The translations under genes were made by a program, and so were the position numbers. Shown here in pieces: positions 44,485-53,640 of a DNA stretch of 62,924 nucleotides. Origin of the DNA: Treponema sp. (GTDB lineage: Bacteria > Spirochaetota > Spirochaetia > Treponematales > Treponemataceae); NCBI GenBank assembly GCA_018385315.1, contig JAHAZJ010000085.1:1-62924 (forward strand). The letters run 5' to 3'. Under the pieces are notes generated by a model that saw only the letters and a list, made by a program, of their open reading frames with translations, made no database searches and was not told the origin of the DNA. Position 1 is the first letter of the stretch, and each line of letters begins with the position of its first letter.

Positions 44485-46899
44485 ATGTCTTCTGGCCAGA
44501 AGGTAGCTCTAAGTTTTCTAGCTGCTCTAATTTGTTTTGCTGGCTTTGTTTTCTTTGCCCAGACAAATCTAATGTCTACAATTGAAACAAAGTTTTATGC
44601 ACAGTCAAAAATTGCCCAACGGCAAGAACAGTTAGATAGACTTTCCAATAGCTGCAATAATTACATCTCCAATATCCTCAAAAAAATCGAAACGGATTCA
44701 TCTTCTTATCTGAATTCTCCAGCGGTAAAGAGTTATGCAAATCAAAATCCCTCTGAAAAAGATGAAGTAACCCGTAGAAATCTTACAAGTGCTCTTTTTG
44801 ATACAATTGAAGGTCTAGATGGAATTCGCCTTATTGAAGGAAATGGTCGCAATGTTCATTTTAGTACTTATGATACAGATGTTTTAAAAGTAGATGGCCT
44901 GGTAAAACAATATAAAAATTATCCGGATTTACAGGAAGAATTGGGAGAATTAGAATCAGAAATGATTTTAACCGATTCAAATAATCCAAAACACAAAATT
45001 ATTTTTGATAGCAAACAAAACAGAATAATTGTTTCCTTCCCATTTTACATTACAGAACAAACAACTTTTGGTTCTTTAGTATGCTATTTTAATATTTATG
45101 ATTTTGAACAGATTCTTGTAAACAGCAATATATTACCTTTAGGCGAAAGTTTTGATTTATTGACGGATGATGATGGAACTGGTTATGGTTTTGCCTGTGG
45201 AATTCCTGGTGATGGAAAAGCTGATTTTACAAAAGCAATTATAAACAGCTGGAAAATATCATCTGGAAAAGCTGATGGTAAAAATAAAGGTCCTGAAAAT
45301 CTTATTTCTCAGTCAAATGGAACAAACTGGGTTCTTTTAAATAGTTCCAATAATACATATTTTAATGTTGGTTGGGTTTTTAAAGCAAACCTATTTGAAT
45401 TACCAAAAGAATTAATTTACATAATTTATGTTAGTGTTTTTGTTACTTTACTTCTCATTTTCCTTTTAATTTTTAGTCTTAAAAAAGATTATCTAATTAA
45501 AGTAAAACAACGCATTAAGAAAGTTCAGTTAGGAATTATTAATGAGTATCTGGAAAATAAGCAACAGATTGAATGGGATCAGATTGCCCGCCAGCTGGAA
45601 TACAGAAAAGAAGAACTTTCTCTTGAAATTAAGAAGAGCGTTGGTGGAAAAAACAAAAAATACGAAAAAATTATTGATGTCTATCTTGAACAAAGCTGGT
45701 CAGAAATAATTAATATTATCAATTCTCAAAATAACAATCAGAAGAGTGGATTAAGTGGAGCTTCCATTGAAGAAATTCGTCGTGTAATGGAAGAGGTTTT
45801 ACAAACTGCAAAACTTAATGTTTCAGTAGCACCAGGTGCAAAAACTGTTGTTCAAAATGTTGAAGAAGTTGACGAGATTGAAGCTGCTGAGGAAATAGAG
45901 GAAGTAGAAGCAGTAGACGAAGTTGAAGCTCTAGAAGATGTTGAAGAAATAAAAGATGTTGATGAAATTGAAGATGTTGAAGTTCTAGAAGAAGTTGATG
46001 AAATAGATGATGTTGACGAAATAGAAGAAACAGAAGAAATTGAAGAAGCAGACGAAATTGAAGAAGTTGATGAAATAGCAGAAGCAGAAGAAATAAAAGA
46101 TTTTGATGAAATAGATGAAATTGAAGAAATTGAAGATGCTGATGAAATTGAAGAAGTTGAAGTTGTAGAAGATGCTGATGGAATTGAAGAAGCTGAGCCT
46201 GTAGAAGAAACTGTTCAAGAAGTTTCAGGCGAGGACGACCCTGTAGAAATTGTAGAAGCTGCATCTGAAGAAATTGAAGTTATTGAAGAGAATGAAGCTG
46301 ATTCTGTTGAGTCTTTAGACGAGGTTGAAGAATTAGAAGATATAGAAATTGAAAAGACTGATGAAACTGTTGAAGTTGATATTTCAGAAGAATTTGGTGA
46401 CCTTTCAGAAGTAGGCGATTTGGAAGAATTAGAAGACGATGGAATTTCTTTGGAAAATTCTGCTATAACACAAACTGAACCTGAATATCACTATGAAGAA
46501 AGTAATAGAACTTTTGTTAGTGCTTCATCTGATGATTTTGCCAGTTGTGACACAATTTTTGCAGAAGATTTATGTATTGGTTCTCATTATACACCAGACA
46601 CAAAAAACATTTCCCAAGATTTTAATTTTGTAGTTTATATTCCAGATTTTACACCAGACCATGATTTTGATATGGAATTAGCGGCTGCAGATGAACTTTT
46701 GCCAGAAGAAGGTAAATTCTTTTCTATGACAGGTTTTGCCGAAAATGAACTTCCGGTTTCTGAACTTGAAGAAATAGAAGAAACCCCTGCAATTGTAGAA
46801 AAAAAAGGGGTTTATTCTATATCTGAAAACATTGAATGTTCTCATTTAGAATTAAACCCCGAATTTAAAGAACTGGTAGATTCAGTTTTATTCAGATAA
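44485..46899 (+). CDS. Membrane protein with periplasmic Cache-like domain and acidic repeat tail
   Basis: An 804-residue protein. A membrane helix (8-28), a periplasmic domain of about 280 residues (FDTIEGLDGIRLIEGNGRNVHFS looks Cache-like), a second helix (about 312-335) and a basic cytosolic helix region (IKKVQLGIINEYLENKQQIEWDQIARQLEYR). Then comes a long run of Glu/Asp/Val/Ile repeats (about 455-640) and an acidic tail. There is no HAMP, kinase or GGDEF domain, so it may be a sensor or scaffold. GAAAGGAA precedes the start. The stop overlaps the convergent gene by 12 bases. It appears specific to treponemes. Confidence 0.75.
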   Translation: MSSGQKVALSFLAALICFAGFVFFAQTNLMSTIETKFYAQSKIAQRQEQLDRLSNSCNNYISNILKKIETDSSSYLNSPAVKSYANQNPSEKDEVTRRNLTSALFDTIEGLDGIRLIEGNGRNVHFSTYDTDVLKVDGLVKQYKNYPDLQEELGELESEMILTDSNNPKHKIIFDSKQNRIIVSFPFYITEQTTFGSLVCYFNIYDFEQILVNSNILPLGESFDLLTDDDGTGYGFACGIPGDGKADFTKAIINSWKISSGKADGKNKGPENLISQSNGTNWVLLNSSNNTYFNVGWVFKANLFELPKELIYIIYVSVFVTLLLIFLLIFSLKKDYLIKVKQRIKKVQLGIINEYLENKQQIEWDQIARQLEYRKEELSLEIKKSVGGKNKKYEKIIDVYLEQSWSEIINIINSQNNNQKSGLSGASIEEIRRVMEEVLQTAKLNVSVAPGAKTVVQNVEEVDEIEAAEEIEEVEAVDEVEALEDVEEIKDVDEIEDVEVLEEVDEIDDVDEIEETEEIEEADEIEEVDEIAEAEEIKDFDEIDEIEEIEDADEIEEVEVVEDADGIEEAEPVEETVQEVSGEDDPVEIVEAASEEIEVIEENEADSVESLDEVEELEDIEIEKTDETVEVDISEEFGDLSEVGDLEELEDDGISLENSAITQTEPEYHYEESNRTFVSASSDDFASCDTIFAEDLCIGSHYTPDTKNISQDFNFVVYIPDFTPDHDFDMELAAADELLPEEGKFFSMTGFAENELPVSELEEIEETPAIVEKKGVYSISENIECSHLELNPEFKELVDSVLFR
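45850..46210 (+). repeat. Acidic coding repeats (EEVDEIE type)
   Basis: Degenerate repeats with GAAGAAGTTGATGAAATAGA-type units encode heptad-like EEVDEIE/EEADEIE blocks. They form no CRISPR-like spacing; the unit is translated throughout. Length change by slippage is likely. Confidence 0.85.
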
Positions 46900-48444
46900 A
46901 TACTGTTGCATTAACTGCACAAACAGATAAATCTTTTTATAAATATTTACGCAGAATTCTTTCATTGGATGATCAATATATCTTTCCAATTCTCTCCAGT
47001 TTTGAACAAGAACAGGCTTTGGTTTTACATAATCTTCAATCAGCTGCTTTAATGTTTTTCCAATAGTAACCAATTCCTGTGTACAAGAAAGTAAGAAACC
47101 ATGAGCCTGATCATTTGAATCAGAAATTACCCGGTTAATAATATTTTCAGCTCCAGGATCATGGGCAGTTTTTGGTAAAAGAGTCTTAATCTTTGTTCCC
47201 AAGGAACCATCTTCTGCAAGTTCAGAATCGAATAATGTAATAGCATCAGAAGCTTTTAGCAATTCCTGGTACGCATTTGACATTGGTGCAGATAAGGATG
47301 CATCCCACTGTCCACGAATAACTACAACATCATAAATTTCTCGAATATCTTTCTTTACATATTCAAGAATAAATGCTTTTAAGTAATTAAGAGGTTCAGA
47401 ATAAATGAATGTATTAAGCTCTTTTTTTTCAAAAGTACTGTTAATTCCAGATGTGTAATTCTTTAGTAATGAGATGTCAGATGTACCAAAAATCTGCTCA
47501 CAGAAAGAATTTGCTTTTGATTCTTTTTGTGCATAACTAATTTTTGAGATTGTGGACATTACTTCTTCCTGAAGATTGTCTAAATAAGGTTCAACAAGAA
47601 GCTCTGTAGAATAATGTACTTCTGGTTCATACCTAGGATCCCTTGTAATATGACGAACCATTAAATCAAAAGCGCCAGAAGCTTTTATAGTTTTGATTTT
47701 GGCAATGATTTTTTTCCAATTTGAAAGAGGAATTGGTTCAGAACCACGAGTAGTTTTTATAAATTCAAATAAATCATCCCAAAAAATGGAATCATCAACA
47801 AGGGAATATGCAATGGAAATAAAATCTTTTAAATTATCTATTATATATTCAGCATTAATTTTTTCAAAAGTTGGTTGTACAGAAAAGTTATTTTCCTGAA
47901 GTCTGTTGTTAAATTTTTTTAAGAGAACATAATAATCATAAGTACAGAATTCTTTGAATAAAAGGAAGGCTTTATAAGTACCTTCTGTTTTATTAATTCT
48001 TTCAGCGGTAAATTCCTGAGAAAATGTTGCTAAATCATCTTCAATTTGTTTTGTCAGATTTGGCAGAGGAATTTTTCTAGACATTTCCTGAATCTGCTGT
48101 TCATCAAAATGAGCATGAACTTCAATCTGTTTTTCAGAAAGGGAATAACTAATAATCTGACTTTTATACAAAGCCATGTTTTCGTTAACATGAAGCATTG
48201 TTTGAGCAGGTGCAATTAATTTATAAATGTCATAGAAAAGTTTTGCAAAAGGAGGGAGAACCTCAAATGTACTTGTTTTATAAAAACCATGATATTTTGT
48301 TTTCTGAAAAGCTTTTGCAATAGCTTTAAGTTTCCGTTTTTTTTCAGCTTCTGGCCCAGACGACTTAAAGATGTTTTCAATAAGAGACTGAAAGAAGCCG
48401 TTTTTTGGCGTACTTTGCTCAGTATTTTTGTTTTTTACACCCAT
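46888..48444 (-). CDS. Protein of unknown function, probably spirochaete-specific
   Basis: A 518-residue soluble, helix-rich protein with no signal peptide and no motif that I recognise (KYHGFYKTSTFEVLPPFAKL, YDIYKLIAPAQTML). It may belong to a spirochaete family of unknown function (possibly DUF5312). GGGGAA precedes the start. It shares its 3' end with the acidic-repeat gene on the other strand, a pairing worth comparing across treponemes. Confidence 0.7.
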   Translation of the reverse strand: MGVKNKNTEQSTPKNGFFQSLIENIFKSSGPEAEKKRKLKAIAKAFQKTKYHGFYKTSTFEVLPPFAKLFYDIYKLIAPAQTMLHVNENMALYKSQIISYSLSEKQIEVHAHFDEQQIQEMSRKIPLPNLTKQIEDDLATFSQEFTAERINKTEGTYKAFLLFKEFCTYDYYVLLKKFNNRLQENNFSVQPTFEKINAEYIIDNLKDFISIAYSLVDDSIFWDDLFEFIKTTRGSEPIPLSNWKKIIAKIKTIKASGAFDLMVRHITRDPRYEPEVHYSTELLVEPYLDNLQEEVMSTISKISYAQKESKANSFCEQIFGTSDISLLKNYTSGINSTFEKKELNTFIYSEPLNYLKAFILEYVKKDIREIYDVVVIRGQWDASLSAPMSNAYQELLKASDAITLFDSELAEDGSLGTKIKTLLPKTAHDPGAENIINRVISDSNDQAHGFLLSCTQELVTIGKTLKQLIEDYVKPKPVLVQNWRELERYIDHPMKEFCVNIYKKIYLFVQLMQQYLSE

Positions 48445-48596
48445 TGTAATTCCCCTGCCTTAACTATAAGACAAAAGTGCCAATTTATCAACTGTGAAAA
48501 CCTTTCCATTTCATATTTGATTTTTGTATCTATATGGCATAAAAAGTGTTATTTATTTATAATTAAGAATATTCTTATGTATTAAAAGAGGTTTTT

Positions 48597-49661
48597 ATGA
48601 AGAGAATATCAATTATTGCGGCTACTTTATTGTTTTGCATTACAGCAGCTAATGCATACAATCCTCCTGTAAATGGAGATGGACTTTTTGAACTTTCAAG
48701 TGCACGCATGTTATCTACTGCATCTTCTGTAACTGGTGGAGGACTTTTTAATGGGAATCCTTCATCTGTTACTGTAAATCCTGCACTAACTGTTGATGAA
48801 CAGCGTATTGCATTAAATGCTGGTTTCACAATGTTGTTTTCAACAGATTCATCTAATGACAAATCTGTTGGCACTGCTATGCAAATTGGTGGTATAGTTC
48901 CAACTAAATGGACAGTAATGACATTTTATTTGAACGGAGTTTTTGTTCCATTCTACGAAATGAATTTAAATGATTCTGTAAACTTCAAGTTTGGTATGTC
49001 AAAACAAGTTACTGAAAAGTGCAGCATTGGTTTGGGCTTGAACACAGGTTATCTTTGGGGGGCTGGAAAGGACTGGAGTTTATCTGGAAATGTAGGTCTT
49101 CTTTATAATCAAGGAAACTTAGGATTTTTAAAGGATGTGAGATTTGGAGCTTCTGTTCTTAATATAGGTAAAAACTATAATAAAACTTCTGCAATTGGAA
49201 TGAATCCTACAGAACAGGTAACAGAATATCCTTCTTTGCTCACTATAAAAGCTGGTGTTGCTGGTTTATTAGTTTCTTCTCCATCTTTTAATATGGGATT
49301 TAGTCTTGATGTTACAACACCAATGTTCCAGAATATTATGATTGATGCTGGGCTTGAATGTAGCATTAATAATCTTGTGTATATTAGTGTAGCTGAAAAA
49401 TTCAATCTTAATGAATTTTCCAATGGAATTAATGATTTTATTCCTTCAATTGGGGTTGGCATGAAGTTCCATTTTGGATTTAAAGATAATGAATATTTTG
49501 ATAAAAAAGGTTGGGCGGAAAGTGAACTTTCAACAACGGCGGCTTACAAACAGATGTACGGAACTGTAAATGCAATTTCTACAGAAGTTGATTTGAAGCT
49601 TGGTATGGAAGATAGTACTCCTCCTGTAATTACTCTTTGGTTGGATGAAGGAGATGAATAA
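48597..49661 (+). CDS. Outer-membrane beta-barrel protein (UPF0164/PorV-like)
   Basis: A 354-residue protein with a signal peptide cleaved near ANA. The body is alternating beta strands with Gly and aromatic residues (SSARMLSTASSVTGGGLFNGNP, FRFGASVLNIG-type strand ends), typical of the FadL-related UPF0164/PorV family of treponemes. It probably sits in the outer membrane as a lipid or protein shuttle. TATAAT (48558-48563) and AGAGG precede it. It is one base from the FlgD-Ig/OmpA gene, so they form an operon. Confidence 0.75.
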   Translation: MKRISIIAATLLFCITAANAYNPPVNGDGLFELSSARMLSTASSVTGGGLFNGNPSSVTVNPALTVDEQRIALNAGFTMLFSTDSSNDKSVGTAMQIGGIVPTKWTVMTFYLNGVFVPFYEMNLNDSVNFKFGMSKQVTEKCSIGLGLNTGYLWGAGKDWSLSGNVGLLYNQGNLGFLKDVRFGASVLNIGKNYNKTSAIGMNPTEQVTEYPSLLTIKAGVAGLLVSSPSFNMGFSLDVTTPMFQNIMIDAGLECSINNLVYISVAEKFNLNEFSNGINDFIPSIGVGMKFHFGFKDNEYFDKKGWAESELSTTAAYKQMYGTVNAISTEVDLKLGMEDSTPPVITLWLDEGDE

Positions 49662-49662
49662 T

Positions 49663-52600
49663 ATGAAAAAAAGAACAATAAGTTTTTTGTTTAGTGTAAT
49701 TTGTCTTGCTGGGCAAATGGCATTTGGAGCTCCAAAATATATTTCTCCAAATAATGATGGTGTTCAAGATGAACTTGTTATTCCTCTTCATATTACAGAC
49801 AAACGTTATATTGAAGCCTGGAGTCTTGTAATTCTTGATTCAGAAGGAAATGTAATTAGAACTATTGAAAATAAAGTTGCATTGCCAGAAAAACTTGCAG
49901 TAAAGAGTATAATGAAGCAGCTTGTAACACCAAAATCAGGCGTACCAATTCCAGAATCAATTACATGGAATGGTGCAATGAATAATGGTGAAACTGCACC
50001 AGATGGTATTTATTCATATTATGTTACTGCCACAGATGATAATGGAAATGTGGGAAAGACAAAGGAATATCAGGTTGTAGTTGATACAAAAGCTCCTGAA
50101 ATTAATTTGATTCAGCCTGCTGATAAAACTTTTGGTGAAGGTTCAAAATCTTCTTTAAAAATTCAGCAGACTGGCTCTGTTGAAGATGAATGGGTTGCTA
50201 CTTTTAAAACTGTTGATGGTAAGGTTGTAAAAACATATAAATGGGCAAATGGGGAACCTGCTGTTGTAAACTGGTATGGTACAAATGATGATGGAGAACA
50301 GGTTCCAGATGGTGTTTATTCTTATGAAATTACTGCAAAAGACCGGGCCGGAAATGTAAGTGAGAGGGCAACTGTTACAAACATCATTTATTCCGCTGAC
50401 AAGCCTGCAACTAACATTTACATTGTTGGTTCAAAGTATTTTGCACCAAATACAGAAAGTGATATTCAGACACTTGTTTTGAATATTCGTATTCCTGTTC
50501 CAGAGGAAAAAACAGGTAATAAGCTGGTAGAATGGGCTGTAGTAATTACAGACAGTAAAAAGAATATTGTCAGAATGTTCGATAATAACAAAATGGGCAT
50601 TTTACCTCCTGAGCAAATCTTATTTGATGGTAAAGATGATAATGGAAATCTTTTGCCAGATGGAAATTATCAGGCTGCAGTAACTGCAAAATATTTGAAC
50701 GGTTATGTTCCTGCAAAAATCAGTTCACCTGTATTTATGATTGATACAGTAAAACCCGAAGTTGCAGTAAAAGCTGTAAATAAAGTATTTGGTGGTAAAA
50801 ATCTTCCTGAAGTTCGCTTTAATGTAACCTCAGTTCCTAATACAGGCTCACCAGAAGGTTCATGGAAGGCTGAAATTAAATCGGTTGAAACAGGAAATAC
50901 TGTTCGCACTTTTGAATATGATGCATACATTCCACAGATTATTAGCTGGAATGGTTTGAATGATAAGGGAAAAATTGCTGATAAAGGCGAATATAAGCTG
51001 GAAATCAGTGGAAAGGACGCTGCCGGAAATATTGGTGGTGGAAAAGCAGAAGATGTTATTACATTTGATACAACAGAAGCGACATTGCTTTTGGCTTCAA
51101 ATATTTCTGCCTTCTCTCCAAATGCTGATAAGGTAAAAGATACAGTTACATTTACTCCAGTTACTGAAACAAAAGATGTAAATAACTACGAATTTAAGAT
51201 TAAAAACAGCAATAATGAAGTTGTTTATGTAAAATCAGAAAAAAAACGTCTTCCTTCAAGCTTTATTTGGGATGGTAAAGATACAGAGGGCATTCGTTGT
51301 GCAGATGGAGTATATACGGCATCTCTCTATATAGAAACAGCCAATGGTTCTTCTGCCAGTGCTTCTTCTAATGAAGTTGAACTCGATACACAGTTCCCAA
51401 GTCTTGTAGCTGAAGTTCCATATACTTACTTCTCTCCTGATAATGATGGAATTCAAGATACATTGCCAATTGCAATTTCTGGTTGTACAAATGAAAACAA
51501 GTGGATTTGTGAAGTTCGTAATGCAAAAGATAAAGTTGTAAAAGCTTTTGTATGGAGTGGTTCAAAAGACAGTCTTGTTTGGGAAGGGGAAGATGAATCT
51601 GGAAATCCTGTTGAACATGGAAAATATAATATTGTTTTGTATTCTTCTGATAATGCTGGAAACAGCTTCTCAACAGAAATTAAAAATATTGTAATGGATA
51701 ATCGTGAAACAAAAATTTATCTTACAGCTGAATATGAAGGTATTTCTCCAAATAATGATAAATATCTTGATTCACAGGTTTTCGAAATTAAAGCAACAGT
51801 AACAGAAGATATTACAGATTGGAAATTTGATATTAAGAGAGAAGACGGAACTGTAGTTTATAGCCTTTCAAATCTTGATACACCAGATTTACCAGCTAAA
51901 ATTACATGGAATGGTGCTGATATAGAGCGTAATGTTTGTGAAGGAACATTCTTTGCAACTGTTGATGTGAACTACAAGAAAGGAAATAAAGTAAATGCTG
52001 TTTCCTCTCCATTTATTTGTACTGCATCTGCACCAGCATTAACTGTTCAGACTGCACCACAGTATTTTAGTCCTGATAACGATGGTATTGATGATGATTT
52101 ATTCATTAAACTTTCTGCAACAACTAAAGCACAGATTAAGAACTGGTCCTTTGTAATTAAAGATCCTAAAGGTAAGAAATTCTGGACTACAGAAGGAAAA
52201 GAACAGCTTACAGAAAGACTTATTTGGGATGGTTTAAGTAACATTCAGAAGGATAGTGGTGGAAATGCAGAACGGGTTCAGTCAGCAATGGATTATCCAT
52301 ATACATTTACTGTTACAGATAATCTTGGTATGACTTCGGTTGTAGAAGGTGTTATTCCAATTGATGTTCTTGTAATTCGTGAAGGTGATGTATTAAAAAT
52401 GGCCGTTCCTTCTATCATCTTTGAATCTGATGCTGCAAACTTCCAAAAAGCAAACAGCAAGCTTTCAAGTGCCCAGGTTAAGAAAAATCTTGAAATTTTG
52501 GATCGTATTGCGGCAATTTTGAAGAAGTTCCCGGATTATAAAATTTCTATTCAGGGACATGCAAACAGACTTTCTGATAACGAAGAAGAAGAAACTGTTG

Positions 52601-52803
52601 ATAATCTAAATGTTTGGGGTAGAGCTCTTGTTCCACTTTCAAAAGAAAGAGCAGAAGGAATTAAAGCATACCTTGTAAAGAAAGGTGTACCAGCTTCTAA
52701 TATTTCTACAGAAGGTTTAGGTGGTACAAGACCTGTTGTTAATCCTAAAGATAAGGATAATAACTGGAAAAATAGACGTGTAGAATTTATTTTAATGAAA
52801 TAG
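49663..52803 (+). CDS. Secreted protein with FlgD-Ig repeats and C-terminal OmpA domain
   Basis: A 1046-residue protein with a signal peptide (FGA cleavage). About six to seven modules follow, each opening with a Ca-binding-like SPN/SPD-x-DG motif (YISPNNDGVQD, YFSPDNDGIQD, GISPNNDKYLD, YFSPDNDGIDD) and closing with TWNGxxDxGExxPDGxY, the FlgD-Ig/gliding C-terminal pattern. Residues about 909-1046 form an OmpA domain (ISIQGHANR, RAEGIKAYLVKKGVP, NRRVEFILMK) that binds peptidoglycan. It likely bridges the wall and outer membrane with the barrel partner. AAGGAG (49648-49653) selects the ATG at 49663. Confidence 0.85.
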   Translation: MKKRTISFLFSVICLAGQMAFGAPKYISPNNDGVQDELVIPLHITDKRYIEAWSLVILDSEGNVIRTIENKVALPEKLAVKSIMKQLVTPKSGVPIPESITWNGAMNNGETAPDGIYSYYVTATDDNGNVGKTKEYQVVVDTKAPEINLIQPADKTFGEGSKSSLKIQQTGSVEDEWVATFKTVDGKVVKTYKWANGEPAVVNWYGTNDDGEQVPDGVYSYEITAKDRAGNVSERATVTNIIYSADKPATNIYIVGSKYFAPNTESDIQTLVLNIRIPVPEEKTGNKLVEWAVVITDSKKNIVRMFDNNKMGILPPEQILFDGKDDNGNLLPDGNYQAAVTAKYLNGYVPAKISSPVFMIDTVKPEVAVKAVNKVFGGKNLPEVRFNVTSVPNTGSPEGSWKAEIKSVETGNTVRTFEYDAYIPQIISWNGLNDKGKIADKGEYKLEISGKDAAGNIGGGKAEDVITFDTTEATLLLASNISAFSPNADKVKDTVTFTPVTETKDVNNYEFKIKNSNNEVVYVKSEKKRLPSSFIWDGKDTEGIRCADGVYTASLYIETANGSSASASSNEVELDTQFPSLVAEVPYTYFSPDNDGIQDTLPIAISGCTNENKWICEVRNAKDKVVKAFVWSGSKDSLVWEGEDESGNPVEHGKYNIVLYSSDNAGNSFSTEIKNIVMDNRETKIYLTAEYEGISPNNDKYLDSQVFEIKATVTEDITDWKFDIKREDGTVVYSLSNLDTPDLPAKITWNGADIERNVCEGTFFATVDVNYKKGNKVNAVSSPFICTASAPALTVQTAPQYFSPDNDGIDDDLFIKLSATTKAQIKNWSFVIKDPKGKKFWTTEGKEQLTERLIWDGLSNIQKDSGGNAERVQSAMDYPYTFTVTDNLGMTSVVEGVIPIDVLVIREGDVLKMAVPSIIFESDAANFQKANSKLSSAQVKKNLEILDRIAAILKKFPDYKISIQGHANRLSDNEEEETVDNLNVWGRALVPLSKERAEGIKAYLVKKGVPASNISTEGLGGTRPVVNPKDKDNNWKNRRVEFILMK

Positions 52804-52834
52804 TAAAAAAAATTAAAAATAATCTTTTTTGCTA

Positions 52835-52863
52835 TTGACATAAAATGTGTGATTCTATATTAT
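52835..52863 (+). promoter_or_regulatory. Promoter of tRNA-Asn
   Basis: Consensus TTGACA (52835-52840), a 17-base spacer and TATTAT (52858-52863). Confidence 0.88.
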
Positions 52864-52889
52864 ATTAATACATTCAGCAATGAGTGTAT

Positions 52890-52962
52890 GGTTCCTTAGC
52901 TCAGTCGGTAGAGCAACGGACTGTTAATCCGTTTGTCGCTGGTTCAAGCCCAGCAGGAGCCG
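52890..52962 (+). tRNA. tRNA-Asn (anticodon GTT)
   Basis: A 73-base cloverleaf: acceptor GGTTCCT pairs with AGGAGCC (one G-T), D-arm AGCTCAGTCGGTAGAGC, anticodon GTT at 52923-52925 and T-arm GCTGGTTCAAGCCCAGC. The 3' CCA is not encoded. It is flanked by its own promoter and terminator. Confidence 0.96.
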
Positions 52963-52966
52963 CATA

Positions 52967-52996
52967 AAGCCTTCTCAAAAGAGAAGGCTTTTTCTT
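52967..52996 (+). terminator. Terminator of tRNA-Asn
   Basis: AAGCCTTCTC and GAGAAGGCTT form a 10-bp stem around AAAA, followed by T's. Confidence 0.93.
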
Positions 52997-53050
52997 TTTA
53001 ACAATCTTTCAATAATGTTTTAGAAGATGAACTGGGGGGATGAGAACTTA

Positions 53051-53638
53051 ATGGAAGAAGAATTAAAAATAAAGAGTGAAATCAGAAAGAGAATTAGAAC
53101 TAACATCGCTGAAAAAATAAATATTCTTCCTTTAGAAAGTAAACGGGTATGTGAAAAAATTCTTGATTCTGAAGAATATAAAAAGGCAGATTACATATTT
53201 GCTTACATGGCACTTAATGATGAAGTGGATTTGTCTTTATTAATTCAGAAGGCTCTTTCTGAAAATAAAACTGTTGCTATTCCAAAAATCAATAGGGAAA
53301 ACATGACAATGAATTTTTTTCATTATCATAATCAAAAATCAGAAACTGCAGATGGCTATTGCAAAATAAAAGAACCTGTTGATGAAGCTAAAATTTTAGA
53401 TATTGAAAAAATAAAAAATCATAAAGTACTGATTCTTGTTCCTGGTCGTGCTTTTACTGAAGAGGGGGGCAGATTAGGTCGTGGCAAAGGATTTTATGAT
53501 AAATATTTGGCTAAATTATTGTCTCTGATTAGTGCTGATAATGTTTTTCTATTGGGTGTAGCCTTTAGCTGTCAGATTGTTAAAGAACTACCTTTAGACA
53601 ATCATGATATTTTGATGAATAGTGTAGTTCATTTTTAG
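53051..53638 (+). CDS. 5-formyltetrahydrofolate cyclo-ligase family protein
   Basis: A 195-residue cytosolic enzyme that converts 5-formyl-THF to 5,10-methenyl-THF with ATP. It shows the N-terminal IRKRIRTNIAEKI, YIFAYMALNDEVDL and the signature PGRAFTEEGGRLGRGKGFYDKYL. The ATG at 53051 fits the family; GGGGGG lies at 53034-53039, and a longer frame starts at 53027. It ends 2 bases before the convergent M16 gene. Confidence 0.9.
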   Translation: MEEELKIKSEIRKRIRTNIAEKINILPLESKRVCEKILDSEEYKKADYIFAYMALNDEVDLSLLIQKALSENKTVAIPKINRENMTMNFFHYHNQKSETADGYCKIKEPVDEAKILDIEKIKNHKVLILVPGRAFTEEGGRLGRGKGFYDKYLAKLLSLISADNVFLLGVAFSCQIVKELPLDNHDILMNSVVHF

Positions 53639-53640
53639 TT

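Noticed and set aside
45850-46210. Possible CRISPR-like repeat array
   Set aside because: Repeats are contiguous coding units without unique spacers of constant length, and no cas genes exist in the window.
45815-46264. Long open frames antisense to the acidic repeat region
   Set aside because: They are Leu/Gln/Phe-rich shadows created by the GAA/GTT/GAT repeats of the real gene and have no ribosome-binding site.
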